A stretch of DNA of 64,000 nucleotides from Streptomyces griseoloalbus (GCA_014650015.1 BMUD01000017.1:1-64000); one strand, 5' to 3'. Numbered from the stretch's first letter, positions 1-9,543 are shown. A program made the numbers and translations. Notes: generated by a model from the letters alone, not told the origin.

Positions 1-328
1 TTCTCAAGGAACGGACGCTTCCTTTGTACTCACCCTCTCGGGCTTTCCTCCGGGCGCTTCCCTTCGGTCTTGCGTTTCCGACTCTATCAGATCCTTTCGG
101 GCCCGATTCCCAGTCGGTGGGATTTGCCGTCGAGCCTTTGGCTTTCGCCTGTCGGCCTTTCGACATTCACTACGTTAACCGATTCCCCCGCTCGATTCAT
201 AATCGGGCGCTGCGGTTCAGAATTCAGACATGCGGACACGCCGAATCCAACCCTGCTGAGGGGTGATCGTAGGTAGTGGGTTGGCCGCTTCCGGCTGCAG
301 GCGATCGCCGTACCCGGTTCAAGCGGCT
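1..328 (-). other. rRNA operon leader (5' external spacer)
   Basis: Read on the minus strand, the last ~100 bases match the conserved Streptomyces pre-16S leader: a GATAGAGTCGGAAACGC block, then GGTGAGTACAAAGGAAGC, then CCTTGAGAA at the very edge, which begins the boxA/processing region. No protein-coding gene fits this stretch. The 16S gene itself should start just outside the left edge. Streptomyces rRNA operons normally carry several tandem promoters, and weaker ones may lie between positions 90 and 290, but only one (335-363) has clear -35 and -10 boxes. Identification rests on recalled similarity to rrn leaders. Confidence 0.85.
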
Positions 329-334
329 CGGGCT

Positions 335-363
335 ACATTACGCACCTTCCCAAGCCGAGTCAA
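335..363 (-). promoter_or_regulatory. rRNA operon promoter (HrdB-type)
   Basis: On the minus strand, TTGACT (363-358) and TAATGT (340-335) are separated by exactly 17 bases, close to the consensus for the principal sigma factor HrdB. Transcription would start near position 328 and run left through the rRNA leader. The TGA of the upstream, same-strand mpg gene is positions 362-360, inside the -35 box. Confidence 0.8.
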
Positions 364-1001
364 CTTTGCCGACGCCGCGGCACATGGGCCCGATAGGGGC
401 TCACCGTCGGGTCGTTGGCGACCCAGTAGCGCCAGGGATGGACGCCTCCGTCGCCGGAGACCCCGGTGCGCGGGCCGTTGCGCACCTGGTCGGAGGGCAC
501 GGAGGCGCCGGTCAGGATCCGGAGCGGGGTGTCGCCGGCGGCGCAGGCGTCCGTGCCGTTGAGTGCGCGGTCCACGTCCAGGGCCGTGGCGAGGCGGGCC
601 GGGCCTTTGGCCAGTTCCTTGTCGTTGCGCGCCGCGAGTCGGCGGGTGCGGGCCAGTTCGGCGCCCTCGATGATCTCGCCGGCCCGCAGCAGTACCGCGC
701 TCGCCCTGCCTTCGGGACCGCAGACCAGGTTCATGCAGAACCACATGCCGTAAGTGAAGTAGACGTACACATGGCCGGGCGCACCGAACATCACGTCATT
801 GCGGGCGGTGCGACCGCGATAGGCGTGGGAGCCGGGGTCGTTCGGGCCGTCGTAGGCCTCGACCTCGGTCAGGCGGAGGGCGATCGGACCGTCCGGGGTG
901 CTGCGCACCAGGATGCGGCCGAGGAGATCGGGGGCGACCTCGAGTACGGGGCGGTCGAAGAACTTCCTGGGAAGGGGCGTACGGTCAGGGGTCGCGATCA
1001 T
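360..1001 (-). CDS. mpg: 3-methyladenine DNA glycosylase (AAG/MPG family)
   Basis: A 213-residue monofunctional DNA glycosylase that removes alkylated purines (3-methyladenine, 7-methylguanine, hypoxanthine) in base-excision repair. It has the family motifs [20 protein letters not shown] and [16 protein letters not shown] in the N-terminal half; the Glu of TEVEAY is the expected catalytic base. Length is normal for the bacterial family. The ATG at 1001 gives a protein starting [15 protein letters not shown]; the frame stays open upstream but that part is low-complexity. The gene is divergent from the Spo0M gene and sits directly upstream of, and slightly inside, the rRNA promoter. Confidence 0.92.
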   Translation of the reverse strand: MIATPDRTPLPRKFFDRPVLEVAPDLLGRILVRSTPDGPIALRLTEVEAYDGPNDPGSHAYRGRTARNDVMFGAPGHVYVYFTYGMWFCMNLVCGPEGRASAVLLRAGEIIEGAELARTRRLAARNDKELAKGPARLATALDVDRALNGTDACAAGDTPLRILTGASVPSDQVRNGPRTGVSGDGGVHPWRYWVANDPTVSPYRAHVPRRRQS

Positions 1002-1190
1002 GGCGTCCGAGGGTACTGGAGACGGACCGGCCCACAGGGTGGTCACCGGGCACCGGCCTTGCCAGGGTGTGGGACACGGAACCGGCCACGGCCGGGTCGC
1101 GTTGTTAGGGACCAAGGGTCCATACGCACGAGTCGATGCGGGACGACGGATCAGGTGTGGCCCACGGGGGTCGCCTGGAGAGGGAGAGAC

Positions 1191-1973
1191 ATGGCGTTCA
1201 AGAAGCTGCTGGCGAGTCTGGGAGCCGGCGGGGCCTCGGTCGAGACGGTGCTCAACGAGGTCAACGTCGTTCCGGGCGGCGTCGTCCAGGGCGAGGTACG
1301 GATCCAGGGCGGGTCCGTGAACCAGCAGATCGAGGGTCTGTCGGTCGGGCTGCAGGCCAAGGTCGAGGTGGAGAGCGGCGACCAGGAGGTCAAGCAGGAC
1401 ATCGAGTTCACGAAGTCGCGGCTGGGCGGCGCCTTCGAGATCCAGGCCGGTGCGGTGCACGCGGTGCAGTTCGGGCTGGAGATCCCGTGGGAGACGCCGA
1501 TCACGATGATCGACGGGCAGCCGCTGCGCGGGATGGACATCGGTGTGACCACCGAGCTGGACATCGCGCGGGCCGTGGACTCCGGCGACCTGGACCCGAT
1601 CAACGTGCACCCGCTGCCGGCGCAGAAGGCGATCCTGGACGCGTTCATCCAGCTGGGCTTCCGGTTCAAGAACGCGGACATGGAACGCGGGCACATCCGG
1701 GGCACCCGGCAGAAGCTGCCCTTCTACCAGGAGATCGAGTTCCTGCCGCCGCAGCAGTACCGGGGGCTGCACCAGGTCGAGCTGAGCTTCGTCGCCGATG
1801 AGCAGGCCATGGACGTGGTGCTGGAGATGGACAAGAAGCCGGGTCTGTTCAGCGAGGGCAGCGACACCTTCCGGTCCTTCAAGGTGGGGCTCAACGACTA
1901 CCAGGGGACCGATTGGACGGCGTACCTGAACCAGTGGCTGTCGGAGGTCGGCAGCAAGCGCAACTGGTTCTAG
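1191..1973 (+). CDS. Spo0M-family sporulation-control protein
   Basis: A 260-residue protein of the SpoOM (Spo0M) family, which has an arrestin-like N-terminal fold. In Bacillus, Spo0M affects sporulation and cytoskeletal behaviour; its role in Streptomyces is less clear. The family start ([20 protein letters not shown]) and the conserved '[14 protein letters not shown]' beta-strand region are visible. The ATG at 1191 follows GGAGAGGGAGAG, a good ribosome-binding site. It is followed after 41 bases by the YbhB gene on the same strand, so the two may be co-transcribed. Confidence 0.88.
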   Translation: MAFKKLLASLGAGGASVETVLNEVNVVPGGVVQGEVRIQGGSVNQQIEGLSVGLQAKVEVESGDQEVKQDIEFTKSRLGGAFEIQAGAVHAVQFGLEIPWETPITMIDGQPLRGMDIGVTTELDIARAVDSGDLDPINVHPLPAQKAILDAFIQLGFRFKNADMERGHIRGTRQKLPFYQEIEFLPPQQYRGLHQVELSFVADEQAMDVVLEMDKKPGLFSEGSDTFRSFKVGLNDYQGTDWTAYLNQWLSEVGSKRNWF

Positions 1974-2014
1974 GCTCGGTTCGCACCGAACGTAAACGAT
2001 CAGGAGGTACCGAG

Positions 2015-2554
2015 GTGACCGAGCTCAAGCGGCGGCCGCTCCCCCACGACTTCCATCCGCCCGTGCCGTCGTTCACGGTGACGAGCGACGATGTGAAGGA
2101 GGGGGCGACGCTCAAGGAGGCTCAGGTCCACGCGGCCGGCAACACCTCGCCGCACCTGCGGTGGGAGGGCTTCCCGCCGGAGACCAAGAGCTTCGCCGTG
2201 ACCTGCTACGACCCCGATGCCCCGACGGGCAGCGGGTTCTGGCACTGGGTGGTGTTCGACATCCCCGCCTCGGTGACCGAACTGTCGGCGGGTGCGGGCA
2301 GCGGCAGCTTCGAGGGCCTGCCGGCGGGCGCGGTCCAGGCGCGCAACGACTACGGAAGCAAGGACTTCGGTGGTGCCGCGCCGCCGCCCGGGGACGGGCC
2401 GCACCGATATGTGTTCACGGTGTACGCCGTGGACCAGGAGAAGCTCGGTCCGGACGCGGACGCGTCTCCTGCCGTCGTGGGCTTCAACCTGCGGTTCCAC
2501 ACGCTCGCGCGCGCCCAGCTGATCGGTGAGTACGAGGTGCCCGCGGATTCCTGA
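2015..2554 (+). CDS. YbhB/YbcL-family (PEBP/Raf kinase inhibitor-like) protein
   Basis: A 179-residue member of the phosphatidylethanolamine-binding-protein family. The hallmarks are '[21 protein letters not shown]' (the ligand-pocket DPDAP...HW motif) and '[20 protein letters not shown]'. The bacterial function of the family is poorly defined; roles in binding anions or inhibiting enzymes are proposed. The GTG start at 2015 is chosen because a perfect AGGAGG (2002-2007) precedes it. No signal peptide is seen, so it is probably cytoplasmic. A strong terminator follows at 2591. Confidence 0.92.
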   Translation: MTELKRRPLPHDFHPPVPSFTVTSDDVKEGATLKEAQVHAAGNTSPHLRWEGFPPETKSFAVTCYDPDAPTGSGFWHWVVFDIPASVTELSAGAGSGSFEGLPAGAVQARNDYGSKDFGGAAPPPGDGPHRYVFTVYAVDQEKLGPDADASPAVVGFNLRFHTLARAQLIGEYEVPADS

Positions 2555-2590
2555 GCGGCTTCTCGCGGTCCCCGGCGTTCATGGAACGTT

Positions 2591-2634
2591 TGCCCGCCCC
2601 TGGTCTTGGAATTGATCAGGGGCGGGCATTTTTG
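2591..2634 (+). terminator. Rho-independent terminator after the YbhB gene
   Basis: Perfect 12-bp inverted repeat (2591-2602 with 2617-2628), 14-base loop, then a run of T. The T tract is unusually clear for such a GC-rich genome. Confidence 0.9.
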
Positions 2635-2763
2635 TTGCCGGGGGTCGCGGGGGTCACCTCCCGCAGGAGCAGCAGATATTGCGTTGTCCATCTCGGCGTG
2701 CCCGGCCAGAGTTGATCCCAGCCCGCCGAGGGGTGGGCCGGTGCACACGGGAGGTGGGCTGGT

Positions 2764-3270
2764 ATGCGGGACACGCTGGTACTGAACGCTAGCTTCGAGC
2801 CGTTGTCGACGGTGACGCTGAACCGAGCCGTCGTTCTGGTGCTTCAGGACAAGGCCGTCGTCGAGCAGGCCCACCCCGAGCTGCGGATGCGTGGAGCCGC
2901 GGTCGACATACCGGCGCCCCGGGTGATCAGGCTCTGCCACTACGTCAGGGTGCCGTTCCGAAGACAAGCACCGTGGTCGAGGCGGGGCGTCCTGGTGCGG
3001 GACCGGCACCGGTGCGCGTACTGCGGGCGGCGGGCGACGACCGTGGACCACGTGGTGCCGCGTTCGCACGGCGGTCAGGACTCGTGGCTGAACACGGTGG
3101 CCTCGTGCGCGGAGGACAATCACCGCAAGGCGAACCGGACTCCGGAGCAGGCGGGGATGCCGCTGTTGCGTGAGCCGTTCGAGCCGACGCCGGCCGATGC
3201 GATGTTGCTGGCGCTGGCCAGGGATGATCTTGAGGCGCTGCCGGAGTGGTTGGCACGGGACGCTGCGTGA
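2764..3270 (+). CDS. HNH endonuclease family protein
   Basis: A 168-residue protein with a compact HNH nuclease domain at residues ~75-125: a CAYCG zinc knuckle, then 'TVDHVVPRSHGG', then 'NTVASCAEDNHRKANRTPEQAG'. The N-terminal half (VLNASFEPLSTVTLNRAVVL) is the conserved extension of this actinobacterial/cyanobacterial HNH group. Such proteins are widespread as stand-alone chromosomal genes and no phage or methylase genes are nearby, so a housekeeping DNA-processing role is as likely as defence. The ATG at 2764 follows GGGAGGTGGG. Convergent with the SPFH gene. Confidence 0.85.
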   Translation: MRDTLVLNASFEPLSTVTLNRAVVLVLQDKAVVEQAHPELRMRGAAVDIPAPRVIRLCHYVRVPFRRQAPWSRRGVLVRDRHRCAYCGRRATTVDHVVPRSHGGQDSWLNTVASCAEDNHRKANRTPEQAGMPLLREPFEPTPADAMLLALARDDLEALPEWLARDAA

Positions 3271-3271
3271 G

Positions 3272-3371
3272 GCCTTCGCCCTCAGGCTTGGGGGTTCCCC
3301 GGCTGCGGGTGGGGTGTGGTTGGTCGCGCAGTTCCCCGCGCCCCTTGAGGGGGTGCGGGGAACGGGGTTTC
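3272..3371. repeat. dispersed Streptomyces intergenic repeat with hairpin
   Basis: Fills nearly all the space between two convergent genes. It has the block TGGTTGGTCGCGCAGTTCCC followed by a stem (GTTCCCCGC ... GCGGGGAAC). I recall near-identical copies in many Streptomyces intergenic regions. The hairpin probably terminates transcription from both sides. Confidence 0.65.
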
Positions 3372-3381
3372 ACCGGTGCCG

Positions 3382-4338
3382 TCAGTCGATGGAGGGCTTT
3401 TCGCGGCGCTCCTGGGATGGGACGGTGCCTCCCGAGTTTCCGTTGCCGCCCGAACCGCCGCCCAGGCCGCCGAAGTTGCCCATGGCGCCGGAGAGGCCCT
3501 TGAGGGCGTCGCCGATTTCGCTGGGGACGATCCAGAGCTTGTTGGCGTCGCCTTCGGCGATCTTGGGGAGCATCTGGAGGTACTGGTAGGAGAGCAGCTT
3601 CTGGTCCGGGTCGCCGGCGTGGATCGCCTCGAAGACCGTACGGACCGCCTGGGCCTCGCCCTCGGCCCGCAGGGCGGCTGCCTTGGCCTCGCCCTCGGCG
3701 CGCAGGATCTGGGACTGCTTCTCGCCCTCGGCGCGCAGGATCTCGGACTGCCGGACACCTTCGGCCTGGAGGATGGCGGCGCGCTTGTCGCGGTCGGCGC
3801 GCATCTGCTTCTCCATCGAGTCCTGGATGGAGGTGGGCGGTTCGATGGCCTTCAGCTCGACGCGGTTGACGCGGATGCCCCACTTGCCGGTGGCCTCGTC
3901 GAGGACGCCGCGCAGGGCCGCGTTGATCTCCTCGCGGGAGGTGAGGGTCCGCTCCAGGTCCATGCCGCCGATGATGTTGCGGAGCGTGGTGACGGTGAGC
4001 TGCTCGATCGCCTGGATGTAGCTGGCCACTTCGTAGGTGGCCGCGCGGGCGTCGGTGACCTGGTAGTAGATGACCGTGTCGATGTTGACGACCAGGTTGT
4101 CCTGGGTGATCACCGGCTGCGGCGGGAACGGGACGACCTGTTCACGCAGGTCGATGCGGTTGCGGATGGTGTCGATGAACGGGACCACGATGTTGAGGCC
4201 CGCGTTGAGTGTCCGCGTGTAGCGGCCGAAGCGCTCGACGATGGCGGCGCTCGCCTGCGGGATGACTTGGATCGTCTTGATCAGGGCGATGAAGACCAAC
4301 ACCACCAGGATGATCAGGACGATGATGATCGGCTGCAT
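3382..4338 (-). CDS. SPFH/band-7 (stomatin-like) membrane protein
   Basis: A 318-residue stomatin/prohibitin-type protein. One N-terminal membrane segment (residues ~3-20, IIIVLIILVVLVFIALI) is followed by the band-7 domain (~25-190) with 'IVERFGRYTRTLNAGLN' and 'GGMDLERTLTSREEIN'. Next is an Ala/Glu-rich coiled coil with repeated 'LRAEGE' (~195-245), then a Gly/Ser-rich tail. Such proteins form oligomeric scaffolds in membrane microdomains. The ATG at 4338 places the membrane helix at the N-terminus; the frame extends upstream without other support. The NfeD gene lies 147 bases upstream on the same strand, the usual SPFH partner. Confidence 0.93.
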   Translation of the reverse strand: MQPIIIVLIILVVLVFIALIKTIQVIPQASAAIVERFGRYTRTLNAGLNIVVPFIDTIRNRIDLREQVVPFPPQPVITQDNLVVNIDTVIYYQVTDARAATYEVASYIQAIEQLTVTTLRNIIGGMDLERTLTSREEINAALRGVLDEATGKWGIRVNRVELKAIEPPTSIQDSMEKQMRADRDKRAAILQAEGVRQSEILRAEGEKQSQILRAEGEAKAAALRAEGEAQAVRTVFEAIHAGDPDQKLLSYQYLQMLPKIAEGDANKLWIVPSEIGDALKGLSGAMGNFGGLGGGSGGNGNSGGTVPSQERREKPSID

Positions 4339-4485
4339 CGTCGGTTCCCCGTACCCTTCTTCGCCTCGGCGCCTTCGGCAGATCCTATGGCTGTTCGAGA
4401 TCTTGTCATTGAGGATCTTGCTGGTCGAGTCTGACAGACCGTCGTGCAACTGGGGAGTTGTTCCCGCCAGTTGTGTCGCGGGACG

Positions 4486-4917
4486 TCACATGATGATCGC
4501 TGTGGCTCCCTCGATGTCCACGACGTCCACTTCCTGGCCTACTTCATAGGCGCGTCCGGTGTCGAGGGCGCGTGCCGACCAGACCTCCCCGGCCAGCTTG
4601 ATCCGGCCGCCGGCGCCGTCGACGCGCTCCAGCACGATGGCCTGTTTCCCCTTCAGGGCGTCCACGCCGGTGACGAGTTGGGGTCGCTGGGCGCGATGTC
4701 TGTTGGCGATGGGCCGTACGACGGCGATGAGGGCGGTCGAGACGACGGCGAAGACCGCCACCTGCGCGACGGCGCCGCCGCCGAAGATGCCGGAGACCAC
4801 GGCCGCGGCGACGGCGCCCACCGCGAGCATGCCGAGTTCGGGCATCGCGGTGATCACCAGCCCGATGCCGAGAGCCGCCGCGCCGATCAGCCACCACAGC
4901 CATGCGTCGATGTCCAC
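4486..4917 (-). CDS. NfeD-family membrane protein
   Basis: A 143-residue protein with hydrophobic helices in the first ~70 residues and a C-terminal OB-fold NfeD domain (~80-143, 'LKGKQAIVLERVDGAGGRIKL' to 'VDVVDIEGATAIIM'). Short NfeD proteins are normally encoded next to an SPFH/stomatin gene, as here, and are thought to act with it at membrane microdomains. The N-terminus MDIDAWLWWLIGAAALG fits the family. The short length shows it is the NfeD1b type, without the ClpP-like protease domain. Confidence 0.9.
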   Translation of the reverse strand: MDIDAWLWWLIGAAALGIGLVITAMPELGMLAVGAVAAAVVSGIFGGGAVAQVAVFAVVSTALIAVVRPIANRHRAQRPQLVTGVDALKGKQAIVLERVDGAGGRIKLAGEVWSARALDTGRAYEVGQEVDVVDIEGATAIIM

Positions 4918-5015
4918 GTGGTCATCGTAGGACCGCGCACCCGGTCGCGGACAGGGCGCCGATCAGTTTGAACCGGCCTTGCCACTGCGGAGTTCGGCTC
5001 TCGCTCGCCGGGAAG

Positions 5016-5813
<798 letters not shown>

Positions 5814-5975
5814 GAGCGCGTTGTCTCCCCTTGCAGTGTGGCCGGTCTCGGCTGTCGCGTACGCCTGTGGGTCGGTCCGCCGCACCCGCGGGCGCAGCCC
5901 TTCATGAAATCTACGCCACCGGTCGGCCCGGGCATTCCATCGGTCCGGTTCTTGGGCTCTGTCTAGGGTGGAGGC

Positions 5976-6764
5976 ATGCTCTCGGAACCTCGCTCTGGAC
6001 GCCTTGCCGCTTGGGGAAATGCCCTACTTGCCGGACTTGTCTCACCGGACGACGCCGTGCTCGCCGTCGTCGGTGCGGACGCGGTGCACCGGGTGGAGGG
6101 GCTGCCGGGTGAGTCCGCTCCCGTGGGGCTCACGCTGGCGCTGGGGCGGTTGCGGACGCTCGGGGTGACCGGGCTGCGGGTGGCGCTGCCGGCGCCGGGG
6201 CATCCGCTGGGGCTGAGCGGGCCGCCGGAGTTCAACGCGCGGGCGCTGGAGGCCGAGGAGGCGGTGGTCTGTCACGGGGCCGCGTTCGGGCTGGTGCCGG
6301 AGGTGTACGAGGCCGGGCCCGAGGGTGATGTGCACGTGGAGGTGGTGTGGCACTGCCTGCCGGTGCGGGAGGCGCCGCCCGCCGATGTGCCCTCGCTCGG
6401 TGAGGCGGAGCGGGAGCTGGCGGAGGCGCTCAGGGAGGCGACCGAGGTGCTGACGCGGCTGGACGTGGCCGGGTCGGGGCCGGTGGCGGAGGCGGCGATC
6501 GACGCGTACCGGGCTCGGGCGGAGCGGGGGCGGGAGGTGCTGGCGCCGGGGTATCCGCCGCGGGCGGTGCGGGTGCTGGAGCTGGCGCAGCGGGTGGGGG
6601 TGCTGGTTTCGCTGGCGGGGGCTCAGGGGGACGGGGGTGCGGTGAGTGCCTCCGAGATGGCGGCGCGGGGTGCCGCGTTGCGGCCGGTGGAGCGGACGGC
6701 TCGGCGGGCGCAGGTCGCTGCGTACAACTCCGTTGTGGAGGAGCGGGAGCGGGGGGTGCGGTGA
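5976..6764 (+). CDS. conserved hypothetical protein, function unknown
   Basis: A 262-residue, acidic, Ala/Leu/Val-rich soluble protein starting MLSEPRSGRLAAWGNALLAG. I recognise no domain, only the general look of a conserved Streptomyces protein. The N-terminal ~130 residues look alpha/beta ('DDAVLAVVGADAVHRVEG', 'VTGLRVALPAPGHPLGLSGP'); the C-terminal half is helical. No signal peptide or membrane segments. It stands alone between the divergent ABC ATPase and the convergent chaplin gene. A GGAGGC just before the ATG supports the start. Confidence 0.75.
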   Translation: MLSEPRSGRLAAWGNALLAGLVSPDDAVLAVVGADAVHRVEGLPGESAPVGLTLALGRLRTLGVTGLRVALPAPGHPLGLSGPPEFNARALEAEEAVVCHGAAFGLVPEVYEAGPEGDVHVEVVWHCLPVREAPPADVPSLGEAERELAEALREATEVLTRLDVAGSGPVAEAAIDAYRARAERGREVLAPGYPPRAVRVLELAQRVGVLVSLAGAQGDGGAVSASEMAARGAALRPVERTARRAQVAAYNSVVEERERGVR

Positions 6765-6827
6765 CGGCGTTGGTCCGGTGGCCGATGTCGGGGCTGGACG
6801 GGGGTGGGTCGCGCTGCCGGCGCTGAC

Positions 6828-6875
6828 GGGTGCCGCTGCGCCCACCCGTGCCGCCCCAGCGGCACGAATGCCCGC
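6828..6875. repeat. dispersed palindromic repeat, copy 1
   Basis: A 48-base element whose core is a perfect hairpin (GTGCCGC, loop CCCA, GCGGCAC). A second copy at 50465-50512 matches at 45 of 48 positions. I recall similar elements in many Streptomyces intergenic regions. Confidence 0.75.
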
Positions 6876-6891
6876 AGCTGGGGCGGTATGA

Positions 6892-7031
6892 CTGGCCGCG
6901 CTGGGGCGGTGCGGATGACGGCAGCTCGGGCGGGGCGACCGCCCGCGCAGGGGCGGTACGGATGCCGCAGCTCGGGCGGGGCGACTGGCCGCGCAGGGGC
7001 GGTGCGGATGACGGCAGCTCGGGCGGGGCGG
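6892..7031. repeat. three tandem ~47-bp direct repeats
   Basis: Units at 6892-6938, 6939-6984 and 6985-7031 (47, 46 and 47 bases). Each has a variable start, a conserved GGGGCGGT(G/A)CGGATG core and the ending CAGCTCGGGCGGGGCG. A degenerate partial unit overlaps the end of the neighbouring palindromic element. Together with that element the array fills the 339-base gap 6765-7103; no gene is supported there. Confidence 0.85.
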
Positions 7032-7049
7032 TTGGTGGCGGTTGCGCCT

Positions 7050-7077
7050 CGGCCTCCCGGGTGGGGCCGGGAGGCCG
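7050..7077. terminator. bidirectional hairpin between convergent genes
   Basis: 11-bp perfect inverted repeat (7050-7060 with 7067-7077), 6-base loop, no T tract. It lies between the end of the hypothetical gene and the chaplin stop codon. Confidence 0.6.
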
Positions 7078-7103
7078 GGGGTTCACCGGTGTCGTGACAG
7101 GCG

Positions 7104-7349
7104 TCAGTCGTTGACGGCCACGTTTCCGAAGGCCGGGTTCAGCACGCCGATGACGTTGACGCTGTTGCCGGACACGTTGACCGGTACGTCGACCGGGACC
7201 TGGATGACGTTGCCGGAGACGACACCCGGGGAGCCCACGGCCGTACCGTCGGCGTGGCTGCCGTCGGTGGCGGAGGCCATTCCCGCGCCGGCGGCGAGCA
7301 GGCCGCCGGCCACCATCGTCACGGCCGCTGCCTTCTTCAGGTTCTTCAC
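7104..7349 (-). CDS. chpE: short chaplin, ChpE type
   Basis: An 81-residue secreted amphipathic protein. It has a signal peptide (VKNLKKAAAVTMVAGGLLAA, cleavage near ASA-TD at ~27) and one chaplin domain with 'GSPGVVSGNVIQVPVDVPVN' and 'GNSVNVIGVLNPAFGN'. Chaplins assemble at the air-water interface to coat aerial hyphae. There is no cysteine in the protein; other short chaplins carry two, and their absence is the known mark of ChpE. The GTG at 7349 is fixed by AAGGAGGG eight bases upstream. Confidence 0.95.
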   Translation of the reverse strand: MKNLKKAAAVTMVAGGLLAAGAGMASATDGSHADGTAVGSPGVVSGNVIQVPVDVPVNVSGNSVNVIGVLNPAFGNVAVND

Positions 7350-7507
7350 TTTCCGAGCCCTCCTTGCGATGACCGCGGCAGGCGCCGCGGCACGCACTGG
7401 AGAACGGTGAACGCCGACGATGGATACGGCCATCCGGGGGACATTCCCACGACGGTATGAATCTCGGATCGGAGGGGAACCTTCCGTCCGGTGCGTGGCG
7501 TCGCGGG

Positions 7508-8149
7508 TCAGCCGCTCACGCCGTGGCGTACGGCCCACAGGGCGGCCTGGGTGCGGTCCGCCAGGTCGAGTTTCATCAGGATGTTCGAAACGTGGGTCTT
7601 CACGGTCTTCTCGGAGAGCACCAGGGCGCGGGCGATCTCCCGGTTGGCGCGGCCGTCCGCTATCAGGCCGAGCACCTCGCGTTCCCGTTCGGTGAGGGAT
7701 CCCGCGCGCCCCGCGCCGGAGTTGGTCTCCTCCTGGGACAGCAGCGCGCCGGCCACCTCGGCTTGAAGGAGGACGTGCCCGGCGTGCACGGAACGGATGG
7801 CGCCGGCAAGCGCGTCGGGGTCGACGTCCTTGTACACGTAACCGGCGGCGCCCGCGCGCAGGGCGGGGACCACGGTGCGCTGTTCGGTGAAGCTGGTGAC
7901 GATCAGCACGCGCGCGGGGTGGTCCAGTTCGCGGAGCCTGCGCAGCGCGTCCACGCCGTCCATGCCCGGCATCTTGACGTCCATGAGGATGACGTCGGGC
8001 TGCAACTCCGCCGCCAGGGCGACCCCTTCGGCGCCGTCCGCCGCCTCGCCGACGACCACGATGTCGTCCTGCACCTCGAGAAAGGTGCGCAGACCCCGGC
8101 GTACCACCTGGTGATCGTCGACCAGCAGCACCTTGATTGCGTCAGCCAC
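7508..8149 (-). CDS. NarL/LuxR-family response regulator
   Basis: A 213-residue two-component regulator. The receiver domain is residues ~5-120 with phosphoacceptor D57 ([10 protein letters not shown]), acidic pocket VDDH and a conserved Lys in 'GYVYKDVD'. The LuxR helix-turn-helix is at ~150-210 ('[22 protein letters not shown] ... [14 protein letters not shown]'). Its start overlaps the end of the sensor kinase gene by 8 bases, so the two are translationally coupled. It lies next to chpE on the same strand, but no regulatory link is shown. Confidence 0.93.
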   Translation of the reverse strand: MADAIKVLLVDDHQVVRRGLRTFLEVQDDIVVVGEAADGAEGVALAAELQPDVILMDVKMPGMDGVDALRRLRELDHPARVLIVTSFTEQRTVVPALRAGAAGYVYKDVDPDALAGAIRSVHAGHVLLQAEVAGALLSQEETNSGAGRAGSLTEREREVLGLIADGRANREIARALVLSEKTVKTHVSNILMKLDLADRTQAALWAVRHGVSG

Positions 8150-9287
8150 CGGGGACCTCCATCTCGATCGTGGTGCCCTTGCCGGGCGCCGATTCCACGG
8201 TCAGCCTGCCGCCGACCCCGCTTGCCCGGTCCCGCATGGAGACCAGGCCCAGATGGCGCCCCGCGCGGCGGACGAGCCGCGGGTCGAAGCCGCTGCCGTC
8301 GTCGCTGACGCGCAGGACCGCGCCGCCGCCGCGGCGGTCCAGGGTGACGTCGACGTGGTCGCCGCCGGAGTGCCGCAGGGCGTTGTGCAGTGCCTCCTGG
8401 GCGACGCGCAGCACCGCCTCCTCCTGGGCGGCGGGCAGGGCGCGTACGCCGTGGCCGGTGAAGGTCACGCGCGCGCTGTGTGCCCGGTCGAGGACCTGGA
8501 TCTGCGTGCGGAGCGTGGCGACCAGGCCGTCCTCGTCGAGGGCCGCGGGGCGCAGTTCGACGACCGCCGCGCGCAGTTCGTCGGCGGCCTCCGCGGCCAG
8601 GGCGGCCACCTGCTGCAGCTCGCCCTTGGCCCGTGAGGGGTCGCGGTCGACGAGGCGGGCGGCGGCCTGGGCCGTGAGCCGCAGGGAGAAGAGTTTCTGG
8701 CTGACGGCGTCGTGGAGCTCGTGGGCGAGACGGGAGCGTTCCTCGGCGATGGTCAGTTCACGGCTGCGTTCGTAGAGCCGGGCGTTGGTGAGGGCGATCG
8801 CCGCGTGCTGGGCGAGGATGCCGAGCAGTTCCTCGTCGTCCTCGGTGAAGCCGCAGGTGCCCTCGGGTTTGGGGCACCTCTTGTTGGCGAGGAACAGGGC
8901 GCCGATGACCTCGTCGCCGTCGCGGATGGGCAGCCCCAGGAAGTCGGCCAGGTCGGGGTGGGCGCTCGGCCAGCCCTCGAAGCGGGGGTCCCGGCGCACG
9001 TCGGCGAGGCGCTGGGGGGTGGCCTCGCGGAGCATGGCGGCGAGGATGCCGTGCTGGCGCGGGAGGGGCCCGATGGCCTTCCACTGGTCGTCGCTGACGC
9101 CGTCGACCACGAACTGGGCGAAGCCGCCGTGGTCGTCGGGCACGCCGAGCGCGGCGTACTGCGCGTCGAGGAGTTCGCGGGCCGAGGCGACGATCGTCTT
9201 GAGGACGTCGCGTACCTCGAGGTGCCTGCTCATGGCCAGCAACGCGGAACTCACCGCGGCGAGGCCGGACCGGGGGCCGTGGCTCAT
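8142..9287 (-). CDS. GAF-domain sensor histidine kinase (HisKA_3)
   Basis: A 381-residue kinase with no membrane segment. A GAF sensor domain covers residues ~25-170, followed by the HisKA_3 dimerisation/phosphoacceptor motif ('[19 protein letters not shown]') and an HATPase domain with N box '[12 protein letters not shown]' and G box 'VSDDGSGFD'. It is the cognate partner of the overlapping response regulator. The GAF domain contains '[14 protein letters not shown]' with two Cys residues, resembling DevS/NreB-like cytosolic sensors, but the ligand cannot be told. The ATG at 9287 starts [17 protein letters not shown]; the open frame beyond it is not family-like. Confidence 0.9.
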   Translation of the reverse strand: MSHGPRSGLAAVSSALLAMSRHLEVRDVLKTIVASARELLDAQYAALGVPDDHGGFAQFVVDGVSDDQWKAIGPLPRQHGILAAMLREATPQRLADVRRDPRFEGWPSAHPDLADFLGLPIRDGDEVIGALFLANKRCPKPEGTCGFTEDDEELLGILAQHAAIALTNARLYERSRELTIAEERSRLAHELHDAVSQKLFSLRLTAQAAARLVDRDPSRAKGELQQVAALAAEAADELRAAVVELRPAALDEDGLVATLRTQIQVLDRAHSARVTFTGHGVRALPAAQEEAVLRVAQEALHNALRHSGGDHVDVTLDRRGGGAVLRVSDDGSGFDPRLVRRAGRHLGLVSMRDRASGVGGRLTVESAPGKGTTIEMEVPGG

Positions 9288-9543
9288 GTCCTCACGGTAC
9301 CGGCGGGCCGGGGCGACGTGGATCGGACGTGTGGCGGTCCCTGCCCGGGCGGTGGTCCTAGGTCCGGGGTCCCGCGTCGCGGCCGGCGTCGTAGGACCGG
9401 CGCAGGACCACGGGCGGGGGACGGTGGCGTAGGCCGAAGGGACCCGTGTCCCTGCGTCCGGGGCCCGAAGCGGGGGCGAGGGGCCGGTCCCTAGGTTGAG
9501 GGCACGCCGATCGAGCGGCGTCGACGACGAAGGGACGGTTGCC

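Noticed and set aside
2764-3270. HNH gene as part of a restriction or phage-defence system
   Set aside because: No methylase, helicase or other defence gene is nearby, and this HNH group is a common chromosomal singleton.
6042-6845. A 267-residue open frame antisense to the hypothetical gene at 5976
   Set aside because: His/Arg/Pro-rich with no start signal; the opposite strand has a better start and composition.
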